Shown here piece by piece: positions 18,576-21,019 of a stretch of 21,019 bases of DNA (position 1 is its first letter; each line of letters opens with the position of its first letter). The translations under genes were made by a program, and so were the position numbers. The DNA comes from Ophiothrix spiculata (lineage: Eukaryota; Echinodermata; Ophiuroidea; Amphilepidida; Ophiotrichidae), in the NCBI GenBank assembly GCA_000969725.1, contig JXSR01S022296.1. One strand, 5' to 3'. Under the pieces are notes generated by a model. It was not told the DNA's origin, ran no database searches, and worked only from the letters and a program-made list of their open reading frames with translations.

Positions 18576-19097
18576 GCAGTGGTCACAACCCGTCTTATGT
18601 GTACGTACGTGCTGTCTGCGTGCAAAAACGTAGGCAAATTTGTGCGACACGTACATTGTAGGTACCGACTCCGTCACGACATGTAAGTTTTAGTGAATGA
18701 GGAACTTTCTTTGCATGCTGGCTATGTTCGCAGTCCGTATGAACTAGGTACTGATAACGTGTGCACAATGTGCGTTTTTTGTCACAGCCACTTGCTCTGC
18801 GGACAATGCACTTCATATATGTGCATGCATGCAGGTATTGTACGTGTAAGTAATTTTTCCTTATAATAACGTGGTAGTCGCAAGGAATTTGTATGCTGCA
18901 AGCATAATGTAAATACTTACAATGTGCGCAACGTACAATGCACAATTGTACACACAGCACAACTTGCTGTGTGTACGATTTACGTGCATGCTTCCTGTGT
19001 TTGCCACGTCTTCCCCATGTTTTTAGAAAAAATGTAGTAAACTTGGCCTCTCAAAAAACTTACGAACAAAAAATGCACTATGGGTTGTGACCACTGC
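18576..19097. mobile_element. TIR element, 522 bp, with palindrome-rich interior
   Basis: The ends are a perfect 16-base inverted repeat, GCAGTGGTCACAACCC. The interior is unlike the rest of the window: it is dense in CpG and in short palindromic words (GTAC, ACGT, TGCA, GCATGC, CAATTG), for example tgtacgtacgtgc near the left end and gtacgatttacgtgcatgc towards the right. CAGTGG-type ends recall hAT elements, but no 8-bp duplication is seen (tcataatg / ctttactt), so the superfamily is open. The 121-codon minus frame inside it is a by-product. Confidence 0.82.
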
Positions 19098-19496
19098 TTT
19101 ACTTAGTATAAATATCAGACTTATTGGATGCGGATTGAGTTAGAGTTAGAATAGACCAAATGGTTATTAGGCAAAGTGGATTTAGGTAAAAACAGTTTTT
19201 TAGCGTTGATTATTATTTTTCAAATTCTCTACCTCCAGGGTTTGTGGTTTCACATGACAATTTGTTGGTCATGCTGTTTGAAGTTATTCCACAAACTTGT
19301 ATTTGCATCTTTGGTGCCAATACTATCATTATTTGAAATTGCTTTAATTGTGTTTGATATTTCATGTAAACTCCCAAGTATAAAATAAATTAAACAATTT
19401 TGTAAATGTGTAGTATGAATAAATCAATTAATTTGGAGCAATCTTGAAAACAACGACAATAAGATAATGCATAGTAGTTCCTAATGCCTGCAGTAA
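19098..19496. other. No gene recognised
   Basis: AT-rich spacer. The hydrophobic 70-codon frame at 19176-19388 is typical of T-rich noise and has no supporting context. Confidence 0.35.
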
Positions 19497-19545
19497 ATTG
19501 CCAAACAGGTGGTTCTATGAGCATATCATAAACCATAAAAGTGAT
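19497..19545 (+). repeat. Diverged direct repeat, copy 1
   Basis: CCAAACAGGTGGTTCTA, then ATATCATAAACCA, matches CCAAACAGATGGTTGTA, then ATATCATAAACCA, at 20166 with small gaps. The pair is likely an old local duplication of unknown extent. Confidence 0.5.
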
Positions 19546-19859
19546 ACTCTCACCTTTTCCTCTCCAACAGCTACTCTCTACAGGTCACAGAATGTCAAGC
19601 AAAATAAACAGATAAAAATGACTGATAAAATCTACGAAGTGACACTTTACAATAAAAACAGATAAGGGACTGATAAAACCTAGGCAGGGAGTGACATTGT
19701 GGTAATCAACAGGATGATACTTCTTCCCTCCGCCTCATGAGTTATAATAGCAGCTTAATCATTGGCCTTCCCCATAGCCAGACTGTGAGCTCAAGAAAAT
19801 GACAAAGATTGTCCTCAAGAGACCTGAAGCAGTCTCCTTCTCTTGATCTGCAAGGTTTC

Positions 19860-19915
19860 ATGCCCTCAAGTCTCAACTTCCAAGACGATGAAGTCACAAG
19901 ATTTGGTTATTACAG
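19860..19915 (+). CDS. Candidate first coding exon, unknown protein
   Basis: The region 19770-19915 is visibly richer in G+C than its surroundings. The frame is open from CAA 19803 (after TGA) to a strong donor, TTACAG|GTGGGG, and contains ATG at 19860 giving MPSSLNFQDDEVTRFGYY plus two bases. A good acceptor (ggccttccccatag) ends at 19777, but its exon would carry an in-frame stop, so it fits only as 5' untranslated sequence joined to this start. The ATG context (ttcATGc) is weak. No family recognised. Confidence 0.25.
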
Positions 19916-21019
19916 GTGGGGACCCTGGGGACCGAGGTGATTTTACATCAAATTATGTGTGTACTACAGAGAAGTATGAAATTTCAATGCAGTATCAATC
20001 TATGATCACAATCTAGATCTCATCTAGAAATGTTTAGGTGTCATAGAATCTGTAACAGAATAATGTGTAGCACTAATGAAGTGGAAAAAGATACAGTTAT
20101 GGCTTTTATTTTATCCTCTTGAAAATATGTGCCATGGACCATATAATAGAAGTTTGAATAAATTTCCAAACAGATGGTTGTAGGGTAAGAGATATCATAA
20201 ACCAGAAAATATCTTACAGGGTATTTCTGAGAATGTTTATTCTTTCCTAGAACTTCTACAAAAATATTTTGACCTAGCTGCAATTATCAAAATATTGTGC
20301 AACACTATTGCAGTGGAAAAGAGTTAAGCAAATGACACTATTTAGGGATTTTAGATCTCTGTGTATTCTACACATTTCAAGTCGGACCTTTATACAGCAA
20401 TGTACTGTTAATTGATAAGGGTCCATTAATCTTGAGAAAATTATTTCTGTATGGTCAGATATTCAAGCTCAGAAGCAAGCCATGTATGTATATATCGGTA
20501 TTATATTGAACCAAGTAAACCGTCCGCATCATTTTATGTGTGTCAGTTCAATGGACAAGCAAGATATTTCTGGTTGTATTTCCTCGTAGGAAACTTGCCC
20601 TTTGGGTCATTTTAATAAGCTAGTTAAAAGTAAGCGTATGTTCTTAAGGTTGACTGATTACCAATTGCTGTGATTCCATTATGCTATTCAGAGCCCAGTT
20701 ATGACCAATTCAAAAATGATACTGTATGAGTATGAAAAAGGAATTACCAGTCATGTACGTTGACCAAGAACGAATTGAATTGTTCAAACTAGGAACTTAT
20801 ATTAAGAGGCTCGAGTTTGTGGGGTAAAAATCTGGAGGTTTTTCGAGCCTTTTTTGTTCATGTGTTCATCAAATATATCAATTTATTTATTTTCAGTCAG
20901 TGATTTAATCATTTTTCTTCCACTTTACAAGTATTTTTCCCCACTCTTTCAAACATTGTTCCTTTCATTGCATTGGTAAACATGTTTTGTCATCACTTCT
21001 TAGCTGAATTTTATGTCAT
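19916..21019. other. No gene recognised
   Basis: AT-rich DNA with a second copy of the diverged repeat at about 20166-20200 and a weak internal echo (gtagcactaatgaagtgg near 20067, gcaacactattgcagtgg near 20298). No supported coding region. Confidence 0.35.

Noticed and set aside
18595..18960. 121-codon Cys/His-rich minus-strand protein
   Set aside because: It lies wholly inside a TIR element. Its composition follows from the repeated TGCA/GTAC words and there is no recognisable domain spacing.
20818..20855. Stem GGCTCGA/TCGAGCC followed by six T, like a bacterial terminator
   Set aside because: A 7-bp stem with an 18-base loop is expected by chance, and intrinsic terminators have no role in an animal genome.
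1..21019. CRISPR array, phage, toxin-antitoxin, operon or other prokaryotic system
   Set aside because: No short regularly spaced direct repeats with spacers, no ribosome-binding-site-led genes and no dense coding. All repeats are of eukaryotic types.

Overview
This window looks like AT-rich nuclear DNA from an animal, mostly intergenic or intronic, with no complete protein-coding gene. It is not bacterial or viral: long reading frames are absent apart from retrotransposon remnants. The repeats are metazoan in type: two 3' ends of CR1/L2/Jockey-type LINEs, a tRNA-derived SINE, at least four and probably six short terminal-inverted-repeat (TIR) elements, two minisatellites and a short TTAGGG tract. 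The combination suits a marine invertebrate. The recurring palindromic AGGCCT words (near 5034, 5425 and 10373) and the LINE/SINE types made me think of an echinoderm, hemichordate or other deuterostome, but I cannot prove the lineage.

Layout. 1-3.4 kb: TTAGGG tract, a LINE 3' fragment with a decayed reverse-transcriptase C-terminus (about 1076-1707), a 51-bp minisatellite, an unrecognised minus-strand reading frame and a tRNA-derived SINE (3094-3346). 3.4-5.4 kb: two diverged copies of one roughly 280-bp sequence, one abutting a 276-bp TIR element, then a 181-bp hairpin element. 5.6-8.3 kb: a candidate GC-rich exon, a cluster of an unexplained 13-mer (TAACGTTTGTGAC) and a poly-A run. 8.3-11.5 kb: two separate local duplications, each with one large insertion or deletion between copies. 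12.6-14.3 kb: a TA-flanked TIR element split by a younger L2-like LINE, followed by a short hAT-like element with a perfect 8-bp target duplication. 16.1-19.1 kb: a 436-bp TIR element, a 97-bp minisatellite of 5.7 units and a 522-bp TIR element rich in ACGT/GTAC/TGCA words.

Genes. Several short segments have an acceptor-like pyrimidine tract, an open frame and in some cases a donor-like GT (5640-5726, 14477-14554, 15236-15314, 15548-15707, 17094-17226, 19860-19915). They would suit small exons of a plus-strand gene with long introns, but I recognise no protein family in any of them. In AT-rich DNA such patterns also arise by chance, so they carry low confidence. Transcript alignment would decide.

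The best-supported result is the mobile-element history: nested insertion, several distinct non-autonomous TIR families and repeated local duplication. I see no CRISPR array, operon, defence system or other gene-encoded system.
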